Assembly (NCBI GenBank): GCA_025667525.1
Contig: CM046874.1
Coordinates: 658,892,963 to 658,956,962, forward strand
From: Glebionis coronaria
Taxonomy: Eukaryota; Streptophyta; Magnoliopsida; Asterales; Asteraceae
Length of the DNA: 64,000 nucleotides
Reading direction: 5' to 3'
The position numbers were made by a program, and so were the translations under genes. The notes beneath the pieces are model-generated. The model was not told where the DNA came from and did no database searches. It worked only from the letters and a program-made list of their open reading frames with translations. Of this stretch, positions 12,250 to 23,991 are shown one piece after another. Numbering within the stretch: the first letter of the stretch is position 1; every line of letters starts with the position of its first letter.

Positions 12250-13095
12250 TGTTGGGCCAATGTAAGTTTTAACTATGGCCTAGTCTAGGTTTGTTTAAAT
12301 TATACCAAGTGTTGCTGATCGCTGAGAGGACCAGCGACAGAGACCAGACAAGCGGAAGGCAAAGCCTCAGCTGGCACACCAAGAACATTCAAGTCAAAGA
12401 CAACGTCAGAGAAGTCGAAGATAATCTGAAGTCATACTTACCAGCGATTATGAATAGCTGGGATGTAGAAGGAATGTGTTGGTGTTCAAGGATCTCTGAG
12501 TGTACAATACTCAGAGATCACTTAAGAACCCTAGAAGGCTGATACAAGCAAAGCTTGTCTAATCCTTTATAGTTTAGGCGGAAGAGTCTACAAAGTGTTT
12601 TGAGCGGGACAAAACAAGATATTCAAGATAAAGCCTAGTACGACCTTGTGGGACAAAAGGTGAAGAGTTGGTAGAACTGTTCACCTAAAGTAGTTTAAAG
12701 GTATGTCTCAATTTAGACATACATTTAATACGTTGTACTCTTCCACTCAGAAGATGACACGTATCAACTACTCCCACTAAGGAAGCAACCTCGTACCACT
12801 ATAAATAGGAGTGAGAAATAAGAGTTAATCAACCCTTGTGCTTGGATAAATTATCTAAGTTCTTTCTCCCTTTGGAACCTCTGAGCCCTTAGCTGTCTAC
12901 CAGCGACTCATAGGTTCTCTTGTAAACTTGAGTCTCGAATCAAGTTTACTTGTTCTAGGGCTCATTTCTTATTGTCATTCAACGGGTGTATCCATAGCAC
13001 TTCTTAATACTTTGTTTATAATAGTTAATAAAGCATTACGCATTTGAAAAGTATTTCGTTGTGTATTTGTGTTTATAGGAGTTATAGTTTCGACA
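12250..13095 (+). repeat. 3' LTR of Sirevirus-like Copia element 1
   Basis: A polypurine tract AGGGGGAGAT (12240-12249) is followed by TGTTGGGCC, the usual Copia LTR start. The LTR ends near TTTCGACA at 13095, where older Gypsy LTR sequence resumes. Length is about 846 bp, close to the 880 bp of the second Sirevirus. The 3' end is assigned by the change of sequence type, so it could move by a few bases. The 5' LTR lies outside the window. Confidence 0.8.
12800..12807 (+). promoter_or_regulatory. TATA box of the Copia LTR
   Basis: TATAAATA lies about 550 bp into the 846-bp LTR, in the same context (CTATAAATAGGA) as in the LTRs at 27612 and 52331. Confidence 0.7.
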
Positions 13096-13535
13096 ATTGT
13101 TATATTTAAGGACTCTCAAGAACAGTACAGAAATCAGTCAAAGCAATCAGCTATCAGATAACTCATTCACGCCCTTTTATTCATGTAGCTATTGTGAAGT
13201 CAGAATAGGAGTTTCGTCTGTTTTCCTTTCAGTCGGTTACTAGACACGAGGTACGGATTTCCCGTCCTTCAGTAAGGACTTCCTTTCCTATGCATGAGTA
13301 GGATTTCCCGTCTGCAGTCAAATGTTTTCCCTAGTATATGTTATGAACTTTACAGTAATTGTCTTAATAACTATGTTAAATTGCCTGAGCTTTATATACA
13401 TGCATGACCAGTTATAACTAGTTACGAAGGTACCGTAACCATGACACTTGAGGCACCTGTGTCATGACTCCTCTGCGGGGGAGTGATTTCTCGTAGCGTC
13501 CCTTTTATTTCAGCTTGGCCATTTTATTAGTATTA

Positions 13536-13795
13536 GAGTTAATTGCTTTTTTGGTCCTCGTGGTTTGGTCAAGTTTTCACTTTTGGTCCAAAAAGTCAAA
13601 TAGTTTCGATTTTGACCAAAATATAAACCTTTTCTCCACTTTTAGTCCAATTTTCGTTGACTGTTAGTTTGACTGGAAAAAATATGTAAATGACTCAAAT
13701 ACCCTTATTTTAACTTTAAAAATTACAAAAATACCCTCTTATCATTATTATTATTATTAATTTTTTACTATTTATTTATTTATTTATTATTATTA

Positions 13796-13834
<39 letters not shown>

Positions 13835-14947
13835 GAAACTTTAAAAAAATAAACTTACCCATACATTTTCTAATCAGTATTTTCCACAACTAAATTTATT
13901 CCATCCCATCAATACAAACTTGAAATACTTTCACAACAACCTTTAATCTGATTATTTTTTCATCATAAAATTTTCGCACACTATATCCGACCAAACCATC
14001 ATTAATATGCATATACCAAATCCACACCTCCTCTTCTCTGGAATCAAACCCTTAACCGGATCTTGAAAGATGGAGTGTGGCCGAAAGTGATGGTTATCGG
14101 AAGCCTTAACCCGATATTGATAAACTGACATAACCAAACCCTGATTGGCGTCATCACGATTAGAAAACCAAGACCCTCCCTTCATTACCGAGACCCTTCA
14201 TCCACCACCACGACCCTCTACCACCGAGACGCTCCCTTCACCATTTCAGACGAAGGTTATCTCAATTATTCTTTTATTAGATCTTCAACCAAAAACCCAA
14301 GATATGCAACTAGATTCAAGGATCTAGAACCAAGATATGCAACCAGATACAAGCTTCGATCTTCATTGAGAATCAAGATATGAGTTGTGTTGGGTGATTG
14401 GTAGCGTTGGTGTAGTGGTAAAGAATGGAGTTTTTTATATGTTATGTTAATTGTTGGGTTATAGTTTTTAAGTTTCAGAGATTATTGGGCTTTGTTTCAA
14501 TTATGAGTATTGTTGATGGGTTAGTGTTAGTGGTGGGAGTTTGATAACGGGTGTTGACGAAGGTGGGTACTGATTATGGGTGTGGTGGGTGTTGAAGATC
14601 TGTGATGGTGGGTGTTGCGGTGGTAATTGTGATTTTGTGAAGAGAGAGATGAAGTGATGAAGGAGGTGGATCTGCAACTTTTTTTGGGGATAATTTGGAT
14701 TGTTAGATTTGTGTTTTTTTAATAAAAAGAAAAAATAATTGTATAAAATAAAAGATTGAGTGTGTGATTAAAAGACGAAAATGCCCTTCGATTTAACAGT
14801 CAAACAAGTCAATGAGACAATGTTAACGGAAATGGAACAAAAGTGAAGAAATAGTTTACTATTTTGGTCAAAACCGAAACTATTTGAATTTTTAGACCAA
14901 AAGTGAAATCTGAACCAAATCACGAGGACCAAAAATGTAGTTAACTC
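13536..14947. mobile_element. Non-autonomous MULE (Mutator-like) 1
   Basis: Long terminal inverted repeats begin GAGTTAATTGC and GAGTTAACTAC and both continue TTTTTGGTCCTCGTG. A perfect 9-bp duplication TTAGTATTA flanks it (13527-13535, 14948-14956), the Mutator hallmark. The 1.4-kb interior has no transposase. Short ORFs on both strands (13952-14185 minus, 14145-14327 plus) overlap and look fortuitous, although a captured gene piece cannot be excluded. Confidence 0.9.
13742..13834. repeat. TTA/TTTA simple repeat
   Basis: Runs of ATT and ATTT inside MULE 1. Confidence 0.9.
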
Positions 14948-15789
14948 TTAGTATTATCAGCGGGGCGTATCCTAGTTTATCAATTTACAGCTTATCAGGT
15001 GAATGTGGTGTGTGCTCTACATCCTTCACATTGGATTTGATCCCTCCACCCAGCTTATCAGTTAGAGGTCACCCCTCTACAGCATAACGAGGTCACCCCT
15101 CTATGTATTCATGCATACGTTGTTACAGCACATGACCTATATAAGCTCTTGACACGCAAAATACAAATAATAATTCAGCTTTACTAATTTTAATTCAGAC
15201 TTTTCAGAATATACACAGTTTTCCGCTGCTCTTTACTTATCAGTCTTATAGCTTCATTATTGTCATCTGTTTCATTCCAGTACATTCTTATCATGCTTTA
15301 TATCCGTTCACTGGGCGTTATGCTCATCCGTAGTTTTCCTTTCATGTTTCCAAACGGCAGGTACACAGGGACGCTCTTAGGATTCTAAGAGAGTATGTGC
15401 ATTGGATGGAAGCTATTCAGACTTCTTTACTTTATGCACTTGATACATTAATTTTCCTGTTTGGACATTGTTTAGTCCTTCCGTTCAGTACATAATATTT
15501 TATATTTGAGCTTATGTTTGGATTACCGATGTTTGTTTCTGGTATTTCCGTTATGGTCAGTTAATGTTTCAAGACATTTGCCTTGCATGCTTTGATGACA
15601 TGCCATAAATACACGTAACGGTCCACTTATCTAAGTGGGGTGTTACAGAAACCTTAACAAAGTAAACTACGCACAAACTGATGAAAGACATCAAGTTTGT
15701 AGCCAGCGGTCACCGTCTAAGTTATACGCTTGATAACGAAGTAAAGGGCTTGAAGCTATAGAAGGCACAGAGTAACATTTTTTCGTGAA

Positions 15790-16002
15790 CGGTCCTACAC
15801 ATGGTACAACTGTACGAATGCAGAAGTGGGTTGTAGAAGTTCTAGTAAATTAACCATCATAATAAAGCCCATCACATCAATGATGAAGCGGCCCACACAG
15901 CCGGCCTTCATAAATGCAATCGTTGCTCAGAGATAATTTCCATGAGAATGTCACTACCTTCCCATATTCCAAAATGAGTATTCCAGTTTGAAATGTATTT
16001 TC
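15790..16002 (-). pseudogene. Broken knottin-type paralogue (exon 2 only)
   Basis: On the minus strand this aligns codon for codon with exon 2 of the gene at 23130-23677. The splice acceptor (CAG ending at 16003) and the intron sequence beside it are also recognisable. Over the first 41 codons there is no indel and about 15 residues agree, including LE-GKV-T and the first two cysteines with their x6 spacing. Codon 42, TGC (third Cys) in the intact gene, is TGA here (15877-15879). A later TAA and loss of the following cysteines complete the decay. No exon 1 was found to the right. It is a dead relative of the intact gene. Confidence 0.8.
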
Positions 16003-17199
16003 CTGTACAAAGGGAAGGAATATGTAGAGAACACAAATAAATTTTAAATGTGATTTGCTTAGTCTTGTTTCTTATTCAAATGAGAAACAAAGAAGGAGGT
16101 TTACTAATAACTAGCAATCTGTCATCCCAATATTTACTCACTCCACCATGATTGATTATAGAAAATAGATAGAAAATGGACAAAAAAGAGAAAGAAAATA
16201 GATGGAGCTTTTAGAGAGAGAAAATAGAGAAAAGTTAGAGAGAATGGAAGAAAGAAAGAAGTATTAGATTAGAAAAATGAAATGGCTAACCCTTCCTAAC
16301 ATGCTAGTAAGGGGTTTATATAGTCCATCCTACTTGTGGGATTTAATGGGATATAACTTTAGGTCGGGCTTGATTAACATGCTTAGTATCTTGAAAGAGG
16401 CCTTTTAGGCTAAACGCCAAGCCCGTATTTTCCGACTATCCTATTACATATTACAATGTTCCTATGACCGATACATAATAAACCTATGACCGACTCATTC
16501 TTGTTCGACTCAATATTTTGAGGCTAACAATATCCCCTAATGAGAGGTCACTCCTCTACGACTTTTAGAGATTTGTAGAGATTGATAATCTCACCATATA
16601 TGAGACTTAAACGTGTAAATAGTAGACTTGTTCCTTCATGTTGTGATCTTTGATCCTTTTTCGTTGTCTTTCGACTTTGTCTTTAATCTTGAGATCTTCA
16701 AACCTATGACTAAGTCATTCTTGTTTGACTCAATATTTTGAGACTAACGTCTCCCTCGCTGAGAGGTCATTCCTCTTTGACATATGAGGATTTTATATAG
16801 ATTATTAATCTTTGGTGTCGAGATCTTTAAATAAATGACTGATTCATTCTTGTTGGTTACCAACCTTGATTTGTTGTTACCATCTTGCGATCTTGTTTCT
16901 TCACCCACATGCTCACACTATGCATCACCTTGAAAGCTTGCTAACAATTTCCTTTGAAGAAAGGTTGTTCCACTGAGCGGTAGTTTCTTCATATTTTAAG
17001 CTAACAAAATCTCATTCAATATCGTTATAATTATATCCTCTAAGAGGTCATTCCTCTATATTACATTTTAAGGAATATTTTAAATATCATAGTTGCGGAA
17101 GTCTTTATCTTTCTTTGATCTTTAGGTTTCTTGATACTTGGGTATGTCTTTGGGCATGAGCATGCTTTCCTATCAATTAAGAAATCCCTAAACAAGTGT

Positions 17200-17601
17200 G
17201 ATTCATAAAGAATTTCACCATTGTTGCTTTCCAGTTGACACACACTTGATTCATAAAGAATCTCGCAAGTCACCTACCGCAGTGCTATTTGAAGTTGACA
17301 CTAGAAGGATTTCCATTCATCATTGTGAATACTAAAGAGTATCACTCTGAATGTTCTGGCAAGATCATAAAGATATTACGTAGAAACCTAGAACGAGTTT
17401 GAATCACTTAAGAATCATACCGTTGTTGCTTTCCACTTTTACACATGTTCAATTCATAAAGAACCTTACACATAACCTACCGCAGTGCTATTTGATGTTA
17501 ATACTGGAAGGATTTCCACTCATCATTGTGAACACTAAATAGTATCACTCTTAGTGTTCTGGCAATATGTCAAGGATATAGCATAGGACTCTCTTCTTCA
17601 T
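17200..17601. repeat. Two tandem units of about 201 bp
   Basis: Unit 1 (17200-17400) and unit 2 (17401-17601) share GTTGTTGCTTTCCA, CCTACCGCAGTGCTATTTGA, GGATTTCCA..CATCATTGTGAA and GTGTTCTGGCAA or close variants at a constant offset. Divergence is substantial, so the duplication is old. Confidence 0.8.
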
Positions 17602-19381
17602 CACGTGTGTTCTAGATGATGAACATCAACTGTTTGTCATGGAATGTGTCTTAACGAGATTTGATTGATCTCTTGGCTCTAGACTCGATTTGTGCACTTT
17701 TTCTATTTGTGATTAGAGGCTGGAGCAGAGTGCCCTTTTTAATATCAACTGTCTTGGAGTGAGAAAGTCAATAGAAGTCGTGTTTGTCTCCGTAACAATA
17801 AAGGAAACTTCTTTTGAGAGAAACATGAGTTAGCTGAGGAAGGGTTGTGCATTGCATCACCGGTTTCATGATGTCTTGTCTTCAATATCAATAATCATCT
17901 CACAACTCTGATAGTAGATGTATTGACCCGGTTTCTTCTTAAGTTGTATGGAGGTCAATTTCTTTTCACGCTTTATCCTTACATTTTTTTCATTCTTCAA
18001 CCCCTTCAATTCTTACCAAGACGTTATTACTAGCACCTTGTTGTGATTGTTCCAGTGTTAGCTTAAGTCATTAATCAATACTTTTCCCTTATCACATTCT
18101 ACTCCATCTTTCCTAAGGACTTCTAATAATCTATTAGATTGTCCCTATGAAGATCCCTTCGGTTCTGGTTGGATCATAGGACATATACCTAACCACCTTT
18201 TGACACCAATAAAACCATGAATTAAAGAGGTTATGGGTATAAGATCGTAACCATAAAACCATTTGAAAGTCTATCAAAGTATTTGAAAAGTTTTTAACAC
18301 CTTGATAGTTTTGTCGTTTCAGAAATGCTCCCCCTTCACATGTGCATCGATAATCGAAAGTGTTTCGTACATGTGAGTAAGAGTTAAAGTGCTTGAGTCT
18401 TATATGTTAGTTTCATATATTAGATCACATTTTAATCACATTTCTCCCCTTATCTCTAATATATAAATAATTTGATATTAAAGATACCAAATCTGATTAA
18501 AATATATCACAAAAAATAGTCTTGAAAATCTTTCGAGAGAAAAATGTGTCTAACTTAACATGAATTATTGGAACATCTTATGTAGTGTCGAGTACATAAT
18601 TTTTGAAAGATTTTGAACTCATTGAAAAATTCTTGAAAAATACTCGCACACTACATGTTCATGAACACATAAAAGAATTGTCGTTAAAGAATGTGCTCAC
18701 GAGCATCAAAGATTTTTCATGTGAATTGTACCAAATTATAAATACACAGAATGTGTTGGATGCATAAAATTATCTTGACATAATATATCCAACAACATTA
18801 AAACTTTGATTTTGAAAGCTAAACCCTCAAAATTGATGCAATTGAATTGTCATTATGAGGATGTGATACACATGTTGCTTTTTGAGGATCGGAGGTGAAC
18901 AGATAATTTTTGAAAGATTTTGAATATTCATTGAAAAATTCTTGAAGAAATTGCGTTCAACGCTTTTTAAAAACCATTTCTTCGTGAAGACATGGTATTT
19001 CTAAATCATAAACTTGAGTTCATAGACTTGGAACGTCTTTACGAATTCACTCAAGTGTAAGAAGATTTTTCTTCGCACTGAATTGTACACTCCCCCGTGA
19101 ATATAGATCTGGGTTGCAATCTGAAAGTGATTACAAGCCATTGTGTTGAGCTCAAAACTTTGAATGTCTTGTGAGAAGCTCAACTCCGCGATAGGTTACT
19201 CCACTCGTTGTTGAAAAAGTTGTCCAAAAGAGACACTTTCTTTTATTAAAAATAGAAATGACATGCTTTGAAAAATATATACTAACCCGTGTCATTATTA
19301 AACGACATTTCTTGGCACGAAAATACTATCAATACTGAAAGATGTGTCGAGAAGATTCTTTTTGGATATTCAAAGATTTTT

Positions 19382-19460
19382 AATTTTGTATTTTATATGT
19401 TTTATATTTTTTATTTTTTATTTTGTATTTTATATGTTTTAATTTTGTATTTTATATGTT
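19382..19460. repeat. AT-rich tandem repeat
   Basis: Repeats of TTTTGTATTTTATATGT with partial units. It interrupts the Copia RNase H remnant. Confidence 0.8.
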
Positions 19461-19590
19461 CAACTTGTTCCTTTAAGAAGTGATATCTGACATCAATTTG
19501 CTTCGTGCGGGAATACTGTACTCTCATTTGGACATCCAAGATCACTTGTGGGCAGCTGCAACATCAACAACAGTCCAAATGAACATCAAC
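19455..19590 (-). pseudogene. Copia RNase H remnant
   Basis: Minus-strand reading gives a decayed DVAAAH (for EYVAAA). After a deletion it gives a version of the HSRTKHIDVRYHFLKEQV motif around 19480-19530. Further left on the same strand a degenerate YIFFKA (for DIFTKA) is visible near 19285. No intact frame remains. Confidence 0.65.
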
Positions 19591-21929
19591 TGGGCAAAGA
19601 AGACCAATTTTCAAATTTCAAAGTTAAGGGCATTTATGGAATTCATAAATTAGGGTTTTCAATGTTTTTTTTAATTCTAGAATGTATTGTAGTCCTCAAT
19701 AAAAGCTTGGTCGCCTGGTGACCAAAAGCTTTGTTCCAACTTTGTATGTTTTTTATAAAATTAATGAAAATTCAGTGTTTAAAATTTGCAAGGTTGAGTT
19801 CTATTTTTAATACTTGTTTTTAGTGTAAACCATCTACTTTTATGCAATCATTTACTTTTTTTGTTTATCCAAAAAATAGTTTTGAGTAAAAGCTTTGTTG
19901 GAGATCCATAAGCTATAATATATGGATAAGCAAAAGTTGACAACTTTATCTTATTCATCAAAGGTATAGCTTATGTTCATTCATTTTCTTCATTTTTCAA
20001 GTTTAAACATTTGGTTCAAAAAGTTTTCAAAAAATCATTGATTTTGTTACTTTGTGCTAATTGTTTGAAAAACAAACACCATAAGCTAGTTGACAACTAG
20101 CTTATGATATTTGGTTTTGGAGCTTGGATTTGGTTTTTCTTGTTTATGGTTATCTCAGGTTTCCAAGACATAATACCCCTATTTTAATTGTTGTAGCCTA
20201 TGGGGGTAGGAATGTTGTAGTCCTTCTCTTTATCACTTGCACAAGCTAATCTCCCTTGCACTCATAAGCTCTACAAACCATAAGCTGGTGGCATCAAGTC
20301 CCGTCTTGACCTAAACAAGGTAAGACAGGTCCACTTTTGAACTCCCTTTTGGCTTAGGATTGTGTTGTGTGTGTCTAGTAAAATTTTGCTTGCTTATACT
20401 GTTTGTTAGGTTTAGTGGTTAATTAGTGTTCTCTTGATGATTGAATGAAGTTAATAATAGTTTAAAAGAGTTTAATGTGATTTGCAAAACACTTTCTTTG
20501 TTAAATTTCATTTTCTAATATTAAGCGGGTGTTTAGTTCTGGTTATTGAACACTGTGGGTGATAACACACTCCCTAACAAGTGTCTACACCAGTAGTTTA
20601 GGGCATTTTTAGAGGGATAGCAGTTTATATTTGGGTTTTTGACTGATAAAACTAGGATTGCATATTTAAAGTTTTTGTCTTAAACTTGCTATTTCAAACA
20701 GATGAGTGTTTAGAGTATGATTTTGTAACTTAGGGTCTGAAATCTGGTAAGATATTTGTAATTAGGTGTATTAAGGTCTGCAAGTCATTGGTTTGTGATT
20801 TGGTAACCTATATAGCTTAAAGCTTAATCAAAAGTTCACAAAAATAACTGCCAGCTGCATGTATCCGAGATTTGTAATTTGTAGTTGTGTCTGATATCGG
20901 ACAAAGTTGTTACGCTTATGTCTGATATCTGACAGTTGTGTATTATGTCTGATTATTGTTCAGCTGGTTTAGCTTATTAAGTGCTTAATTAGACTTAGTC
21001 ATTGTTTGTTTTCTACTTAATTTGACTTCCCACAAGCCAATATCTTGTGGGATGCCTTTGTTCCCAAGAAAAACACCAAACAAGCAACACAAAGGGCCAT
21101 TTCACTCTCTGGTCTGTTTACACTAGCAGTAGGAACATATTTTCCACTGCTCATAGTGGCTTCCCAACCATTATTAGTTCAAAGTGAACAGTGATTTTAT
21201 TTATGATTTTCCAGCTTATTTAGTGTTTATTTTTTGCTTTTATTACTATTCCTCCGTAGTTTACGACCTTTTAGGCTTTTGAAAATTGGTTTGAGATTTT
21301 TCCCACTTTCGTTTTATTTTTTATGATTATTTTAGTTTAAAATTTATTTTTGGTCATTAATAATATAGATTTCATTAGTTTAAAATTTTAAAAAAATACT
21401 TTTTAGCATTAGTTAAATATATTTGAGGTTTACAAACTTTAAAATCTGTTATTAGACTTTTTTTTTGTTATTTTTGATTTTTAGGTCTTTAATTAGATTT
21501 AAAAATTAAATAATAATTAAATAAAAAGTTACAAAAAGTTTTTCTTGATTTCTAAACCATAATTATGTTAATTAGGATTTATTTGTAATTTTTGGAAACT
21601 TTTTAGTTAAATTTTATTTTTCGTATTGTTTTAACTATTTTACGTATTTTACGTGTTAGTGTAATTTTAGCATAATCGTCTTTTAATTTTCCTTCTTTTC
21701 TTTCAAAAAAGAACTAATCCAAATTACATAAATATAATATTGGAACTAACAAAAACTTACACCATCCCTTGAGGAACGAACTCATTTGTCGGATTTTACG
21801 TTTTTCCTAAAACGTATAGTATAATACTTGGACGATAATTGTTTTTACTTTCTTTTTCCTAAAAGATAGTAGATATCTATTTATACCACAATCAACACAC
21901 ATATGTATACAACCACAACCACCATTGTA
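19591..21929. other. No recognisable feature
   Basis: AT-rich sequence with no ORF of note, no terminal repeats and no coding motif that I recognise on either strand. Repeated words such as CATAAGCT occur between 19900 and 20290 without a regular period. Confidence 0.5.
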
Positions 21930-22203
21930 CTATTTCCGTACTAAAATTATTGTTCATCTTTCATTTTTCATATGTATCAAAATTATTGTTTATTTATAAA
22001 AATAAGAGTTGAGTTTGTTTAAGTTTACTATATTACATTTAGTCTAAATTAATATATATTTTCAAAAATAAAAGAAACACTAATTAATAGCAAAGGGTAA
22101 AAGTGTTTTTTTTTTGCTTTCGTAAAAATCAAAACAATAATTAATGTTTTTTTTTAAACTGTGTAATTTTTATCTGTAGACAATAATTTTAAAACGGAGA
22201 AGG
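21930..22203. mobile_element. Mariner/Stowaway-like MITE
   Basis: Inverted ends CTATTTCCGTACTAAAATTATTG and, from the right, CCTTCTCCGTTTTAAAATTATTG, flanked by TA on both sides (21928-21929, 22204-22205). It is similar in ends and size to the MITE at 59102-59376. Confidence 0.7.
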
Positions 22204-22457
22204 TAATACGTATGTTCTTTTTGGAGTGGATTTAGCTGCAAACCATTATGGTATTTAGAACAAAATATATTCGTCATATTTGTTTGAATTAGGAAATCTA
22301 GCCAATACATGTGACCTTTGGAGGTGCCATTAAGACATTGGTTCACTATGTAACCAGTACCATCATTAGTTGGAAATAGTTGATCAAGTAGATCGTATGA
22401 AAACTTGTATCTTGTGAGAAGTGTTGGAACCGGGAATAAATGTGACCAGTTGCACAT
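22170..22457 (-). other. Unidentified 95-codon open frame
   Basis: An open frame of balanced composition with the strings DQLFPTNDGTGYIVNQ and TSKGHMYWLDFL, which read more like protein than random AT-rich sequence. Its C-terminal codons lie inside the MITE at 21930-22203, so it would be at most a truncated gene piece. I do not recognise a family and see no splice partners. Confidence 0.2.
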
Positions 22458-22800
22458 TATTGTCCGCGGCGTCGTGGGGTGTCAAACCTACGGCGCGACT
22501 CGCGTGATGATTCCCAGGAAATTAAAAACTCACGGCGTGAGCCATGGGCGTGGGGCAACTCACTCGGCGTGATTCAAGTTTTCAGTTTTTTTTTTCTATT
22601 TTTTTTTGTGTATTGTGTGTGTGTATTGAGGAAGAAGAAAAGGGTATTGTGTGTATTGTGAGACCCACATTCACCTATTACTTAAAGTGATGACTCTCCA
22701 CTTTTTTTCATGTGAGTTAGTGAGTTTCGATAATGTGGCATCCGAAAAACCCATCACTCTAAGTGATGGTTCCTTGTGCTCTAAATCAGTGAGGAGCCAA
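22458..22800. other. GC-rich patch and paired quasi-palindromes
   Basis: 22458-22560 is locally GC-rich with repeated GGCGTG words. It is followed by a TG-rich run and two quasi-palindromes (TTACTTAAAGTGATG near 22677 and CATCACTCTAAGTGATGG near 22751) in inverted relation. This suggests worn DNA-transposon ends, but no target duplication could be fixed. Confidence 0.3.
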
Positions 22801-23129
22801 TATCATATACTAGTAATTAAATGTTAGTTTCGACGTTGCCAAAAGAGAAACACATTTCATTAAACACATACAATATCAAACTTGCAACGAGAATTCAAAC
22901 CCATATCAAAGACGTTGTCACGTCATCGATATGTTATAGTACCACATATATCTGCATACATGCCTTATTACCACACACATATATATATAGCAAGCTAACA
23001 CTATCGGCTTGTTTCACATACATGCATGCACGCAGACACATGCTTACCAAACCTTAAACAAACTAAACTAGTAACAAGGGCTGCTTCCTTGAGGTGCGCT
23101 GCATTTTTTAGGCCAACAACATGGGACAG

Positions 23130-23677
23130 TTAAGCTGCACGTTTCTCTGCATGCGTGTATGGATTGGGAATACATTTTCCAGTAAAACTCCAGGCAGTAG
23201 GATATAGACATACAAGCACGTCACAGCACGGATTACCCAACCCACACGGCTGGTCAAGATTAATGCAGTTCCTACTCGGGGATGATTTCCGTGCAAGTGT
23301 CAATACCTTCCCATCTTCCAAAACGAACTTTCCAATTTCAACCGGATTGGCCTACACAAAGGGACAGTAGAAGAGAACATTAATCAAGTTTAAAGATGTC
23401 TTTGCCTTGTTTTGGTTTCTTAATATCAAGTAAGCGCTAAGTGGATAATATATGAAATACTAAATGTTGGGGCAAGCATATCTCCTTAACAATCTAAACA
23501 CATGCATGTAATTAACGTACGTACCTTAGTCATCCATGTTCCTGCATCGAGATCATGCATACTCGTGTTATCATCAACGGCCATAAATATCTCCTGATCA
23601 TTGACATCATTACCCAAAGTCGAGCCCATGCACGTCATAAAAACTAGAAATAAGACTATCGCACACATATTCTTCAT
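23130..23677 (-). CDS. Secreted six-cysteine knottin-type peptide, two exons
   Basis: Exon 1 is 23525-23677 (51 codons, start ATG at 23677, donor AAG|GTACG). Exon 2 is 23130-23351 (acceptor TGTGTAG, stop TAA at 23130-23132). The 173-bp intron is in phase 0, and the product is 124 residues. Residues 1 to about 22 form a hydrophobic signal peptide. An acidic propeptide-like stretch follows. The C-terminal domain has cysteines spaced C-x6-C-x5-CC-x4-C-x11-C, the inhibitor cystine-knot pattern. Known plant peptides of this layout are antimicrobial or protease-inhibiting. The activity of this one is unknown and I assign none. A TATA box lies 61-68 bp upstream. A broken paralogue lies at 15790-16002. 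Both splice sites are canonical and there is no lesion, so it looks functional. Confidence 0.82.
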
Positions 23678-23737
23678 GATGGAAATTATTGATTACTCCG
23701 TATGATGTTGTGAGTTACTACTACACCTCGTCTAGCC

Positions 23738-23745
23738 TATTTATA
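23738..23745 (-). promoter_or_regulatory. TATA box of the knottin-type gene
   Basis: TATAAATA on the minus strand, 61 bp before the ATG. This would give a leader of roughly 30 nt. Confidence 0.7.
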
Positions 23746-23991
23746 GACTTTAATGTCATCGCGTGTTGACCTGTGAGTTTCGGGTTAGACCATATTGGCC
23801 AAGTATGAATAAATCTTCCCAAACCTAGGTTAAAATACATGTGATAAATGAGACCACTTATGATTTAAATAATGGTCATTGAGATGCATATTTTATCTTT
23901 TATTCATCCCGTTTTTTTGTTTGTGTACATTAAAACTATTTTGAAGTCTTTTTTGAATGAAAAAGTCACGGTGATAGAAATAGAATAATAC

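Larger units (their letters stand above)
13096..15647 (+). repeat. Older Tekay-like LTR, interrupted
   Basis: It matches the 3' half of the LTR at 1994-4890: the ACGAGGTACGGATTTCCCG block, the ATGACCTATAT block, and the end GTCCACTTATCTAAGTGGGG then TGTTACA. Its left part is cut by Copia element 1 and its middle by the MULE at 13536. Whether it is a solo LTR or part of a longer element cannot be told, because its start is off the window. Confidence 0.85.
16083..19590 (-). mobile_element. Decayed 3' part of a Copia element, minus strand
   Basis: The right end contains an RNase H remnant in reverse orientation (19455-19590). To its left lie about 3 kb of AT-rich non-coding sequence with purine-rich plus-strand primer-like runs on the minus strand (near 18333 and 19090) and internal repeats. 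This is what the 3' untranslated part and LTR of a minus-strand Copia element should look like. I could not fix LTR borders. The left edge is set only where similarity to the knottin intron stops. Confidence 0.45.

Noticed and set aside
22479..22661. 60-codon frame over the GC-rich patch
   Set aside because: It runs through a T-run and a TG repeat, with no conserved features.
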